A stretch of 41,291 bases of DNA. Source: Flavobacteriia bacterium. Its GTDB lineage: Bacteria; Bacteroidota; Bacteroidia; Flavobacteriales_D; Crocinitomicaceae. The stretch lies in assembly GCA_947464135.1 (NCBI GenBank), contig CANHVK010000013.1:1-41291 (forward strand), read 5' to 3'. The first letter of the stretch is position 1; every line of letters starts with the position of its first letter. Below, one piece after another: positions 1 to 8,218 of this stretch. Under the pieces are notes generated by a model. That model was not told the DNA's origin and did not search any database. It saw only the letters and a program-made list of their open reading frames with translations. A program made the position numbers and the translations under genes.

Positions 1-1
1 C

Positions 2-313
2 AAAACAAATTGGCAAAAAATGCTTAAAAATGAAGTGGATGAATCGATAGATTTAGCTTCAGAAAAATGGGAATTAGAAGAATTATTGCCATCCGACTTA
101 ACTCAATATTTTACCGATGATGAAGATATTGAAAGCTTTGAATACCCTGTTCTAAATTACCCTTCAAAAATTAAAAGTATCGCATTAGAAAAAATCGGAA
201 CTTTTACAGGTAATTTAATCGGGATAAAAGGACAATACCTACTATTTGATGATAATCACGTTATTAATTTGCGAAAGTATACAGGATATAATGTAGAATT
301 TAGTGTAATATAA
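2..313 (+). CDS. DUF2797 family protein, C-terminal fragment (5' truncated by window)
   Basis: The reading frame is open from the first bases of the window, so the true start lies upstream. The first internal ATG is at 20. The fragment (about 103 codons) is acidic in its first half. It ends with a stretch containing LIGIKGQYLLFDD and INLRKYTGYNVEF, which I recall as the conserved C-terminal end of DUF2797 proteins. These are found across Bacteroidota and Actinobacteria and have no settled biochemical role. The gene stops about 95 bases before clpP on the same strand. The gap contains a TAnnTTTG-type -7 box, so clpP probably has its own promoter. Family assignment is from recognition of the C-terminal pattern only. 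Confidence 0.6.
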   Translation, partial: KTNWQKMLKNEVDESIDLASEKWELEELLPSDLTQYFTDDEDIESFEYPVLNYPSKIKSIALEKIGTFTGNLIGIKGQYLLFDDNHVINLRKYTGYNVEFSVI

Positions 314-363
314 TTTTCAACAATCATCATTCGACAATTTTTCTTAAAAAAAGTATCTATCCA

Positions 364-371
364 TATTTTTG
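364..371 (+). promoter_or_regulatory. Putative Bacteroidota -7 box upstream of clpP
   Basis: The octamer TATTTTTG fits the Bacteroidota -7 consensus TAnnTTTG and lies 38 bases before the clpP ATG. No good TTTG-like -33 element is visible about 19 bases upstream, so this is a tentative call. Confidence 0.35.
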
Positions 372-408
372 CGCTAACTTTAAACCTTCAAAATAAAACC
401 CTATAATT

Positions 409-1077
409 ATGTTTGGAAAAGACGAATTTAGAAAATATGCTACAAAACACGTTGGAATCAACAGTATGCATGTAGAAAATTATATTGAATCTTCATTAAC
501 ACCTTATATCATTGAAGAACGTCATTTGAATATGACTCAAATGGATGTATTCTCTCGTTTGATGATGGATAGAATTATTTTCTTAGGAACTGGTATTAAT
601 GACCAGGTAGCTAATATTATCAACGCACAGTTATTGTTTTTAGAATCAGTAGATGCTAAAAAAGATATTCAAATCTACTTAAACTCTCCTGGAGGTTCTG
701 TTTATGCAGGTTTAGGAATTTATGATACAATGCAATATATTAAACCAGATGTTGCAACAATTTGTACAGGTATGGCTGCTTCTATGGGTGCAGTATTGAT
801 GTGTGCAGGTGCTGAAGGTAAAAGAACTGCATTAAAACATTCACGAGTAATGATTCACCAACCATTAGGAGGTGCTCAAGGACAAGCTTCTGATATCGAA
901 ATCACAGCACGTGAAATTCAAAAATTGAAAAAAGAACTTTACGATATTATTGCACACCATTCTAAACAAGATTACGAAAAAGTGTGGGCTGATTCTGACC
1001 GTGATTACTGGATGACAGCAGAAGAAGCAAAAGCTTACGGTATGGTAGATGAAGTTTTGGTAAGAAATCCAAGATAA
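409..1077 (+). CDS. clpP: ATP-dependent Clp protease proteolytic subunit ClpP
   Basis: Serine peptidase of family S14. It forms the double-heptameric cytoplasmic chamber that degrades substrates unfolded by ClpX. The catalytic triad is visible: Ser125 in GMAASMGAV, His150 in MIHQP and Asp199 in DSDRDYW. The oxyanion-loop motif SPGGSV is at residues 93-98. At 222 residues it is slightly longer than E. coli ClpP, because of an N-terminal stretch of about 30 residues that may be a processed propeptide. clpX follows 23 bases downstream, so both are probably transcribed together. All key residues are present and the identification is secure. Confidence 0.97.
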   Translation: MFGKDEFRKYATKHVGINSMHVENYIESSLTPYIIEERHLNMTQMDVFSRLMMDRIIFLGTGINDQVANIINAQLLFLESVDAKKDIQIYLNSPGGSVYAGLGIYDTMQYIKPDVATICTGMAASMGAVLMCAGAEGKRTALKHSRVMIHQPLGGAQGQASDIEITAREIQKLKKELYDIIAHHSKQDYEKVWADSDRDYWMTAEEAKAYGMVDEVLVRNPR

Positions 1078-1100
1078 TTCACCAAACAGAAATTTAATTT

Positions 1101-2330
1101 ATGGCTAAAAAAGATTCAAATTGCTCATTTTGTGGAAGGTCGCGCAATCAAGTTGGTATGCTGATTGCGGGAATTTCTGGGCACATTTGTGAAAATTGTA
1201 TAACACAAGGGTTTTCTATAGTTCAAGAAGAGTTTAATCTTCAAAAAACTACAGATAAAAAACCTCAAGACCTTACAATTTTAAAACCGAAAGAAATCAA
1301 AGAAAAACTCGACGAATACGTTATAGGTCAAGAAGATGCAAAAAAAGTTCTTTCCGTTGCTGTTTATAATCACTACAAAAGATTAAATCAAAAGGTAAAA
1401 AAAGATGAAGTTGAAATTGAAAAATCGAACCTTATCTTAGTTGGAAGAACTGGTACAGGTAAAACTTTGTTGGCAAAAACAATTGCTAAAATGTTAAATG
1501 TACCTTTTTGTATTGCTGACGCAACAGTCTTAACAGAAGCAGGTTATGTTGGTGAAGATGTAGAAAGTATACTTTCTCGTCTTTTACAAGCAGCTGATTA
1601 TGATGTAGACTCTGCTCAACGAGGGATAGTATTTATTGATGAAATTGATAAAATTGCTCGTAAAAGCGATAATCCTTCTATTACGCGAGATGTTTCAGGT
1701 GAAGGTGTTCAACAAGCACTTTTAAAATTATTAGAAGGTACAGTTGTAAATGTTCCACCTCAAGGAGGAAGAAAACATCCTGATCAAAAAATGATTCAAG
1801 TAGAAACAAAAAATATACTTTTCATTTGTGGGGGGGCATTTGATGGAATCGAAAAAATTATCTCAAGAAGAATTAATCGTCAAACAATCGGTTTTAACAC
1901 AGAAGAAACTGAAAAAATTGATGGTGATAATTTTTTGAAATACATCAATCCTACAGATATAAAATCTTATGGATTAATTCCTGAATTAATTGGTCGTTTC
2001 CCTTCATTGACATATTTAGAACCTCTAGATGCTAAAAGTCTGAAACGAATACTGACAGAACCTAAAAACGCACTTGTTAAACAATACATTCGTCTCTTTG
2101 AAATAGATGGAACAAAACTAAGTTTTGACGGGGCAGTTTTAGATTTTATTGTTGATAAAGCAATTGAATTTAAACTTGGCGCGCGTGGACTTCGTTCTAT
2201 ATGTGAAGCGATATTAAACGATGCTATGTATGATATTCCTTCAGAACAATTAGCTGAATTTAAAGTAACTGTTGATTACGCAAAAGAAAAGTTCTCAAAA
2301 TCAAATGTTGCAAAATTATCAGTTGCATAA
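1101..2330 (+). CDS. clpX: ATP-dependent Clp protease ATP-binding subunit ClpX
   Basis: AAA+ unfoldase that selects substrates and feeds them to ClpP. The N-terminal zinc-binding domain has four cysteines (Cys8, Cys11, Cys30, Cys33). The AAA+ module follows, with Walker A GRTGTGKT at 115-122, Walker B IVFIDE at 176-181, the pore-1 loop GYVG at 148-151 and the RKH pore loop at 224-226. The ClpP-docking IGF loop at 263-265 confirms it is a partner for ClpP rather than an HslU-like protein. A sensor-2 motif GARGLRS lies near the C-terminus. Length (409) is typical. It sits directly behind clpP and is followed by a strong hairpin terminator. Confidence 0.97.
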   Translation: MAKKDSNCSFCGRSRNQVGMLIAGISGHICENCITQGFSIVQEEFNLQKTTDKKPQDLTILKPKEIKEKLDEYVIGQEDAKKVLSVAVYNHYKRLNQKVKKDEVEIEKSNLILVGRTGTGKTLLAKTIAKMLNVPFCIADATVLTEAGYVGEDVESILSRLLQAADYDVDSAQRGIVFIDEIDKIARKSDNPSITRDVSGEGVQQALLKLLEGTVVNVPPQGGRKHPDQKMIQVETKNILFICGGAFDGIEKIISRRINRQTIGFNTEETEKIDGDNFLKYINPTDIKSYGLIPELIGRFPSLTYLEPLDAKSLKRILTEPKNALVKQYIRLFEIDGTKLSFDGAVLDFIVDKAIEFKLGARGLRSICEAILNDAMYDIPSEQLAEFKVTVDYAKEKFSKSNVAKLSVA

Positions 2331-2350
2331 ATTTTATTTTTTAATTTTTT

Positions 2351-2384
2351 TAATTAAGGCTATCCATTTGGGTAGCCTTAATTA
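2351..2384. terminator. Terminator hairpin after clpX
   Basis: TAATTAAGGCTA (2351-2362) and TAGCCTTAATTA (2373-2384) are perfect inverted copies. The stem extends inward by one G-U and two G-C pairs, leaving a 4-base loop. It lies 21 bases after the clpX stop and ends the clpPX unit. A/T-rich flanks on both sides would allow bidirectional use. Confidence 0.8.
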
Positions 2385-2480
2385 TTTGTATATCAACAAT
2401 ATTAATAAATACGTAACATTACCTTAAATAGATTAACACAAGGATAAATTTAACTTAAAGAGATTAGAAAAGTACTCTCC

Positions 2481-2488
2481 TACTTTTG
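2481..2488 (+). promoter_or_regulatory. Putative -7 box of the two-component operon
   Basis: TACTTTTG matches TAnnTTTG and lies 20 bases upstream of the response-regulator ATG. A convincing -33 element is not visible. Confidence 0.4.
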
Positions 2489-2507
2489 CTTTGTAAAAAA
2501 AGATTCT

Positions 2508-3218
2508 ATGGAAACATTGACAAACAAAGACAAAAGTAACATTCACATTTTATTAGTAGATGATGAACAAGACATCCTTGAATTTTTGAAATATAACCTT
2601 GAAAGAGAAGGATATAAAATTCATACAGCAAAAAATGGTCAACAAGCTGTAGAAATATTCCAATCTGTAAGACCATCCTTAATTATAATGGATGTTATGA
2701 TGCCAGTGATGGATGGAATAGAGGCCTGTTATGCAATTCGTAAATTAAATTTATTTCCTCAACCAGTAATCGCTTTCTTAACTTCAAGAAATGAAGATTA
2801 TTCGCAGGTAGCTGGATTTGAAGCAGGTGCTGATGATTATATAGCCAAACCAATAAGACCAAGACTTTTAATTAGCAAAGTAGAAGCATTGTTAAGAAGA
2901 ATTATCAAACCTGTTAGACTTCCGAAAATAACAGAAGTTGGAAATATTAAGGTAGATAGAGACAAATATGTTGTTATTTCACAAGATAAAGAGATACAAC
3001 TTCCTAAAAAAGAATTTGAACTTTTAGAACTGCTATTAAGTAAGCCTCAAAAAGTATTTACTAGAGATGAAATCTTAACCAATGTTTGGGGAAATGAAAC
3101 AATTGTCGGAGAAAGAACAATTGATGTTCATATAAGAAAATTACGAGAAAAACTTGGAGATGATTATATTCGCACTATTAAAGGTGTCGGTTATACATTT
3201 GTAGATAGTGAAAAATAG
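2508..3218 (+). CDS. OmpR/PhoB-family response regulator
   Basis: DNA-binding response regulator. The receiver domain (about residues 12-130) has the acidic pair Asp18/Asp19, phospho-acceptor Asp62 in IIMDVMMP, switch Thr92 and Lys114 in YIAKP. A winged-helix output domain follows (about 140-233) with the typical RTIDVHIRKLREKLG and IKGVGY motifs. Its partner kinase starts at a GTG inside its last codons, so the two are translationally coupled. The pair resembles the PhoB/PhoR- or RprY/RprX-type systems of Bacteroidota. The signal and target genes cannot be read from the sequence. Confidence 0.93.
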   Translation: METLTNKDKSNIHILLVDDEQDILEFLKYNLEREGYKIHTAKNGQQAVEIFQSVRPSLIIMDVMMPVMDGIEACYAIRKLNLFPQPVIAFLTSRNEDYSQVAGFEAGADDYIAKPIRPRLLISKVEALLRRIIKPVRLPKITEVGNIKVDRDKYVVISQDKEIQLPKKEFELLELLLSKPQKVFTRDEILTNVWGNETIVGERTIDVHIRKLREKLGDDYIRTIKGVGYTFVDSEK

Positions 3219-4293
3219 AAAACCAATTTATTTTGTTTATACAGGTAGTGGAATTATAGCTACTACCTCACTAATAACATTACTTTTTATACATCTAATT
3301 TTTTTCAAACTATCAATTTGGATATTCATCATTACTCCATTAATTACATTTACCGTATCTTATTTTATTTTTCATAATTTCATTGTAAAATTCATCAACG
3401 AAAAATTAAAGGTTCTTTATCGTTCAATTCAAAAAGAGAAAACGAAACCAAACGAAAAATTTTCGATCAAAATAACGGATGACGTTTTTACAGCTGCTGA
3501 AAAAGCAACACAAAATTTCGCTGAAGAGAGCAAAAAAGAAATTTCAACCCTAAAAGAACAAGAAGAATTCAGAAAAGAATTCCTAGGGAATTTAGCCCAC
3601 GAACTTAAGACTCCTTTATTTTCAATTCAAGGATACATCCTAACCCTACTTGAAGGTGGTTTAGAAGATGAGAAAGTAAATCGTATGTTTTTAGAAAGAG
3701 CATCTATTTCTGTTGATAGAATGGTCAACCTAATAGAAGATTTAGACCAAATCAACAAACTCGAAGTAAACTCCCTACAAATGGATTTTACAAATTTTGA
3801 TCTTATTCAACTAGTATCTGAAATTTTTGAAACATTAGAATTAAAAGCGCAAGAAAAAAATATAACACTTTCTTTTTCAAAAACATATTCTTCAATCTAT
3901 GTTTATGCCGACAGATCAAGAATAGCTCAAGTTTTTACCAATCTTATCAGTAATTCAATTAATTACGGGAACGAAAATGGAGAAACAATCATTCGTTTTC
4001 ATGAAATGAACGATGTATTACTGATTGAAGTTTCTGATAATGGACCAGGAATAGACAAAAAAGATATTCCTAGACTATTCGAAAGATTTTATAGAGTTGA
4101 GAAAAGTAGAGCAAGAAATGAAGGTGGTTCTGGCTTAGGTTTAGCTATCGTAAAACACATCATTGAATCTCACAAACATTCCATTCAAGTAAGAAGTACA
4201 GTTGGTATTGGATGTACATTTTCTTTCACTTTAGATTTAACTAAAGACAAAGAAGAAAAACTTGTAACGAGTAAAGGCATTACTATCAGATAA
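3208..4293 (+). CDS. Membrane sensor histidine kinase (PhoR-like)
   Basis: Partner kinase of the preceding response regulator. The likely start is GTG at 3208, overlapping the regulator gene by 11 bases. Two membrane segments (about residues 8-33 and 37-56) are joined by a very short loop, so there is almost no periplasmic sensor domain. A charged helical linker leads to the HisKA domain with His131 in LAHELKTP. The ATPase domain shows the N box (around Asn249), the G1 box DNGPGI (277-282), the F box LFERFY and the G2 box GGSGLGL (306-312). The small sensor suggests detection within the membrane or through another protein. This last point is inference. Confidence 0.92.
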   Translation: MKNRKPIYFVYTGSGIIATTSLITLLFIHLIFFKLSIWIFIITPLITFTVSYFIFHNFIVKFINEKLKVLYRSIQKEKTKPNEKFSIKITDDVFTAAEKATQNFAEESKKEISTLKEQEEFRKEFLGNLAHELKTPLFSIQGYILTLLEGGLEDEKVNRMFLERASISVDRMVNLIEDLDQINKLEVNSLQMDFTNFDLIQLVSEIFETLELKAQEKNITLSFSKTYSSIYVYADRSRIAQVFTNLISNSINYGNENGETIIRFHEMNDVLLIEVSDNGPGIDKKDIPRLFERFYRVEKSRARNEGGSGLGLAIVKHIIESHKHSIQVRSTVGIGCTFSFTLDLTKDKEEKLVTSKGITIR

Positions 4294-4365
4294 TTATTTC
4301 CTGAGAAATATCTACCCTGTTAAATATTTATTAAAAAGAGAAAATAAATCTGTTTTAATTTGGTT

Positions 4366-4430
4366 TTTGTTTAATCTTTTTATTCCTTTGTTAAACAAAA
4401 CTGTTTAATGTTTTATTAATTTCATTAAAC
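4366..4430. promoter_or_regulatory. Cluster of GTTTAAT-type repeats upstream of the carotenoid/photolyase operon
   Basis: In 65 bases there are GTTTAATC (4369-4376), the odd palindrome TTTGTTAAACAAA (4387-4399), GTTTAATG (4403-4410) and its exact inverse CATTAAAC (4423-4430). They lie 16-80 bases before the ECF sigma factor start, in the only sizeable gap ahead of the operon. Repeated, inverted half-sites at a promoter suggest binding of a dimeric regulator, perhaps a MerR-type (CarH/LitR-like) light repressor or the ECF factor itself. The regulator is not encoded in this window, so its identity is inference. Confidence 0.5.
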
Positions 4431-4445
4431 AAAAAACAAAGGGTT

Positions 4446-4955
4446 ATGTCAACTATAGAGTTTAACGATTCCTTGATAAGTCTTGAAGCAAAACTTATCT
4501 CATTTGCAAAAAGCTTCACTAGAAGTGAAGAAGATGCTCGCGATCTTACGCAAGAAACAATGTTAAAGGCATTAGTCTATAAAGACTACTACAAACCTCA
4601 AACAAACTTCAAAGCGTGGGTATTTACTATTATGAGAAATGTATTTATTAATCAATACAGAAGAAATAGTAAGTCAAAAACTTTGTTTGATTATAGTAAA
4701 GACTTATATTTACTAGCAAACTCTGTCGCTAATTACGACACACCTAATAATTACATTTACGATAAAGAAATAAATGCTCAAATAAATGCGCTTCACGATG
4801 AATATAAAAAGCCATTTATGATGCATCATGAGGGATTTAAATACAAAGAAATCTCTGATAAACTAGACATTCCAATTGGAACAGTTAAAAGTAGAATTTT
4901 CATAGCTAGAAAGAAGCTAATGGAAAAGCTACCAGAATACGAATCAGCAATATAA
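4446..4955 (+). CDS. ECF-type RNA polymerase sigma factor, first gene of carotenoid/photolyase operon
   Basis: Sigma-70 factor of the extracytoplasmic-function class (169 residues). Sigma region 2 spans about 17-77, with the DLTQETMLKA and FKAWVFTIMRNVFIN stretches. Region 4 spans about 107-162, with a helix-turn-helix including YKEISDKLDIPIGTVKSR. No anti-sigma factor gene is next to it, which is unusual for classical ECF control. Instead crtI begins six bases after its stop. Placement suggests that the factor drives its own operon, and perhaps other light or oxidative-stress genes elsewhere. The upstream region is rich in GTTTAAT repeats. Confidence 0.93.
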   Translation: MSTIEFNDSLISLEAKLISFAKSFTRSEEDARDLTQETMLKALVYKDYYKPQTNFKAWVFTIMRNVFINQYRRNSKSKTLFDYSKDLYLLANSVANYDTPNNYIYDKEINAQINALHDEYKKPFMMHHEGFKYKEISDKLDIPIGTVKSRIFIARKKLMEKLPEYESAI

Positions 4956-4961
4956 CATACT

Positions 4962-6428
4962 ATGAAGAAAAACGTTACCATAATCGGTGCGGGGATTTCG
5001 AGTCTTTCAACTGCTTGCTTTTTAGCAAAAGAAGGATATCAAGTTACAATCCTTGAGAAAAACAAAACAATCGGAGGACGTGCTCGTCAATTCTATACAG
5101 ATGGTTTTGTATTCGATATGGGACCTAGCTGGTATTGGATGCCAGATGTGTTTGAACGTTTTTACAATCAATTTGGTTATACAACTGCTGATTTCTACGA
5201 ATTAAAAAGATTAGATCCATCCTACCGTGTTTTTTGGGATGACGACTCATTCGATGACATTCCTTCTGATCTTGAAACCTATAAAAATTGGTTTGAAAAA
5301 TTAGAGCCAGGAAGTAGCAAACACCTTGAACAGTTTTTAAAGGAAGCGAAGTATAAGTATGAAGTTGGTATGAATGATTTAGTACACAAACCTAGTCTTT
5401 CTTGGTCTGAATTTTTAGATGGAAGAATTATTTCGGGAATGTTCAAACTACATTTATTCTCTTCATTTGCTAAATATATTCGCAAATATTTTTCTCATAA
5501 AAAGATTATTTCTCTTTTAGAATTTCCAGTTCTATTTTTAGGTGCAACACCAAACGAAACTCCCGCACTGTATTCATTAATGAACTATGCTGACATTGAA
5601 TTGGGAACTTGGTATCCAATGGGTGGAATGTATAAAATAATTGAATCATTCGAAAAAATAGCAAAAGGATTAGGTGTTACAATATTAACAGATGAAGAAG
5701 TAATTGGATTTAATTATTCGAACAATACAATTACTCACACAAACACTAAAAATCAAAGTATACAAACTGACATTTTAATTTCTGGAGCTGATTACAATCA
5801 TACAGACAAGAAACTCGTTCCTGATTATGCTAATTACTCTGAAAATTATTGGGATAAAAGAGTTATGGCTCCATCGAGTTTGTTATTTTACGTGGGTGTA
5901 AACAAAAAAATAGAGAATCTTCAACATCATAATTTATTTTTTGATGCTGATTTTGAAGAACATGCACATAATATTTACAAAGACCCAGCTTGGCCAAACA
6001 ATCCTCTTTTTTATGTTTGTTGTCCTTCCAAAACGGATACAACTGTAGCGCCAGAAGGAAAAGAAAACTTATTTATACTTGTCCCAATCGCGTCAAACAT
6101 TAATGATGATGAATCGATTAGACAAAAATATTTTAATTCTTTAATTGAACGTATTGAAAAACACACAGGTTGTTCAATTAAAAATGATATAATCTATCAA
6201 AAAAGCTACTGTATTAGTGATTTCAAAAAAGACTACCATGCATTTAAAGGAAATGCATATGGTTTAGCAAATACGCTATTACAAACGGCTATATTAAAGC
6301 CTACACTTAAAAATAAAAAGTTGAAAAATATGTTTTATACTGGCCAACTTACTGTTCCAGGACCTGGTGTCCCACCTTCAATAATCTCTGGTGAAGTTGT
6401 TGCAAAACAAGTATTAAAACAGTTTTAA
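4962..6428 (+). CDS. crtI: Phytoene desaturase (CrtI-type carotenoid oxidoreductase)
   Basis: FAD-dependent carotene desaturase of the CrtI family, converting phytoene to more unsaturated carotenes such as lycopene. The N-terminal dinucleotide fold VTIIGAGISSLSTA (residues 5-18) and IGGRARQF are typical. The C-terminal bacterial-type phytoene dehydrogenase signature is seen in GQLTVPGPGVPPSIISGE. Length (488) is standard. The gene begins six bases after the ECF sigma gene, and crtB follows after 29 bases. No cyclase, hydroxylase or ketolase gene is nearby, so the final pigment cannot be predicted. Related desaturases with other substrates (CrtN, CrtD) are possible, but the adjacent crtB favours CrtI. 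Confidence 0.92.
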   Translation: MKKNVTIIGAGISSLSTACFLAKEGYQVTILEKNKTIGGRARQFYTDGFVFDMGPSWYWMPDVFERFYNQFGYTTADFYELKRLDPSYRVFWDDDSFDDIPSDLETYKNWFEKLEPGSSKHLEQFLKEAKYKYEVGMNDLVHKPSLSWSEFLDGRIISGMFKLHLFSSFAKYIRKYFSHKKIISLLEFPVLFLGATPNETPALYSLMNYADIELGTWYPMGGMYKIIESFEKIAKGLGVTILTDEEVIGFNYSNNTITHTNTKNQSIQTDILISGADYNHTDKKLVPDYANYSENYWDKRVMAPSSLLFYVGVNKKIENLQHHNLFFDADFEEHAHNIYKDPAWPNNPLFYVCCPSKTDTTVAPEGKENLFILVPIASNINDDESIRQKYFNSLIERIEKHTGCSIKNDIIYQKSYCISDFKKDYHAFKGNAYGLANTLLQTAILKPTLKNKKLKNMFYTGQLTVPGPGVPPSIISGEVVAKQVLKQF

Positions 6429-6457
6429 ACTTTAATTAACCCACTAAATCTACCACT

Positions 6458-7294
6458 ATGAAGAGTATTTTTGACAATCTTTCTTATGAAATGAGTAAAA
6501 CTACCACCAAAAGGTATAGCACCTCATTTTCTTTGGGAATACGTTTTCTTCATAAGAAAATACATAAACCGATTTATGCTATTTATGGTTTTGTTCGCTT
6601 TGCGGATGAAATTGTAGATAGTTTCCATGGTTTTGATAAAAATCACTTATTAATTGACTTCAAAAAACAAACTTTTGAAGCAATTGAACAAGGAATTTCT
6701 TTAAATCCAATTTTAAATTCTTTTCAAGATACGGTAAACAAATACCAAATTCCGCATGAATTAATTCATACTTTTTTGAATAGTATGGAAATGGATTTAA
6801 ACAAGCAAATTTACGATCAATCTAAATACGAAGAATATATTCTTGGTTCTGCTGAAGTTGTTGGTTTAATGTGTTTGAAAGTTTTTGTAAATGGCGATAA
6901 AGACACTTATGAAGACCTAAAATATTATGCCATGAAACTTGGTTCAGCCTTTCAAAAAATCAACTTTTTACGTGACTTAAAGGCTGATTACAAAGAATTA
7001 GGAAGAACTTATTTTCCAAACGTTGACATGACTTTTTTTAACGATAAGACTAAAAAAGAAATAGAAAAAGACATTGAAATTGATTTTAATTTAGGATTAG
7101 AAGGAATTAAAAAACTACCGAATTCTTCTCGTTTTGGTGTATATGTTGCTTATGTTTACTACCACAATTTATTTGTGAAAATTAAAAAGCAAAGTGCTAA
7201 AACAATTTTAAACGAAAGAGTAAGAATACCAAACAATAAAAAGTTAAGTTTACTATTTTATTCTTATATTAAACATAATTTGAATTGGATATAA
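6458..7294 (+). CDS. crtB: Phytoene synthase
   Basis: Trans-isoprenyl diphosphate synthase of the squalene/phytoene synthase family. It joins two geranylgeranyl diphosphates head to head to make phytoene, the substrate for the preceding desaturase. The first Asp-rich metal-binding motif is DEIVD at 50-54. The second motif region is INFLRDLKAD (168-177), followed by the conserved GRTYFP. Length (278) is typical. Its stop codon shares one base with the ATG of idi (TAATG), indicating translational coupling. Confidence 0.93.
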   Translation: MKSIFDNLSYEMSKTTTKRYSTSFSLGIRFLHKKIHKPIYAIYGFVRFADEIVDSFHGFDKNHLLIDFKKQTFEAIEQGISLNPILNSFQDTVNKYQIPHELIHTFLNSMEMDLNKQIYDQSKYEEYILGSAEVVGLMCLKVFVNGDKDTYEDLKYYAMKLGSAFQKINFLRDLKADYKELGRTYFPNVDMTFFNDKTKKEIEKDIEIDFNLGLEGIKKLPNSSRFGVYVAYVYYHNLFVKIKKQSAKTILNERVRIPNNKKLSLLFYSYIKHNLNWI

Positions 7295-7827
7295 TGGAAG
7301 AACATGTAATTTTAGTAGATGAAAATGACCACGTATTAGGTACAATGCCTAAAATGGAAGCTCATTTACAAAATAAATTACACAGAGCCTTTTCTGTTTT
7401 TATATTCAATTCAAACAATGAATTACTAATTCATCAACGGGCTGCTGACAAATACCACTCTGCTAACCTGTGGACGAATACCTGTTGTTCGCATCAAAGA
7501 CCTAATGAAAATAACATTGAAGCTGCAGAAAGAAGGTTAGAAGAAGAAATGGGAATGCAGGCAGAAAACTTGGTTGACAAATTTCATTTTATATATCAAG
7601 TTAAATTAGAAAATGATTTATATGAGCACGAATTAGACCATGTGCTTGTTGGAGTATCAAATGAAGATCCTAATCCCAACCCAAATGAAGCACAAGATTA
7701 TAGATGGATAAACATAGATGATCTTAAAAAAGAAATTGAACAAAAGCCTGAAGATTTTACCTTTTGGTTTAAGAAAATTATAACTGAATATAGCGAATCC
7801 TTATCTCCAGAATATGAAAGTTTGTAG
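7294..7827 (+). CDS. idi: Isopentenyl-diphosphate delta-isomerase, type I
   Basis: Nudix-fold isomerase that interconverts IPP and DMAPP, supplying the allylic starter for carotenoid synthesis. I chose ATG 7294 rather than the in-frame TTG at 7285, because ATG overlaps the crtB stop by one base and gives the usual N-terminus MEEHVILVDE. Active-site Cys65 lies in TNTCCSH. The catalytic Glu is probably Glu113 in EHELDHV. The Nudix-like helix includes AAERRLEEEMG. The protein has 177 residues. It overlaps the following pterin-synthase gene by 14 bases. Confidence 0.95.
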   Translation: MEEHVILVDENDHVLGTMPKMEAHLQNKLHRAFSVFIFNSNNELLIHQRAADKYHSANLWTNTCCSHQRPNENNIEAAERRLEEEMGMQAENLVDKFHFIYQVKLENDLYEHELDHVLVGVSNEDPNPNPNEAQDYRWINIDDLKKEIEQKPEDFTFWFKKIITEYSESLSPEYESL

Positions 7828-8218
7828 AAGAGAAACATTTAATGCGGCACATCGCCTTTTTAATCCAACTTTTGATGATGCTAAAAATCAAGCAATTTTT
7901 GGAAAATGTAACAACCCAAACTATCATGGTCATAATTATGCTTTATTAGTATGTGTTGACGGGCCTATTGATCCTGAAACAGGCTATGTTATTGATTTAA
8001 AAATTCTCGCTGATATTATTGATGAGGAGGTGCACAATCCTTTTGATCATAAAAATCTAAATTTAGATTGTCCTGAATTTGAAAATATTATTCCTACTGC
8101 AGAAAATATAGCTGTAGTGATTTGGAATAAGATAAGAAAACGCTTAGACTCATCCTATGAACTTGAATTAACGCTTTGGGAAACAGAAAGAAATAGCGTT
8201 TTTTATAATGGAAAATAA
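7814..8218 (+). CDS. 6-pyruvoyl-tetrahydropterin synthase (PTPS/QueD superfamily, C-X5-HGH type)
   Basis: Small zinc enzyme acting on dihydroneopterin triphosphate. Zinc ligands are His13 (NAAHRL), His38 and His40 (YHGHNY). The catalytic Cys32 lies five residues before HGH (CNNPNYHGH). Asp78-His79 and the pterin-anchoring Glu123 (LWETERN) are present. As I recall the family, C-X5-HGH marks the animal-type PTPS that makes 6-pyruvoyl-tetrahydropterin for biopterin, whereas queuosine-pathway QueD has C-X3-HGH. The sequence around FGKCNNPN and DHKNL is also very like animal PTPS. It overlaps idi and phr, so it probably serves the same response, perhaps as a source of a pterin cofactor or light-harvesting chromophore. 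That role is inference. Confidence 0.88.
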   Translation: MKVCRRETFNAAHRLFNPTFDDAKNQAIFGKCNNPNYHGHNYALLVCVDGPIDPETGYVIDLKILADIIDEEVHNPFDHKNLNLDCPEFENIIPTAENIAVVIWNKIRKRLDSSYELELTLWETERNSVFYNGK

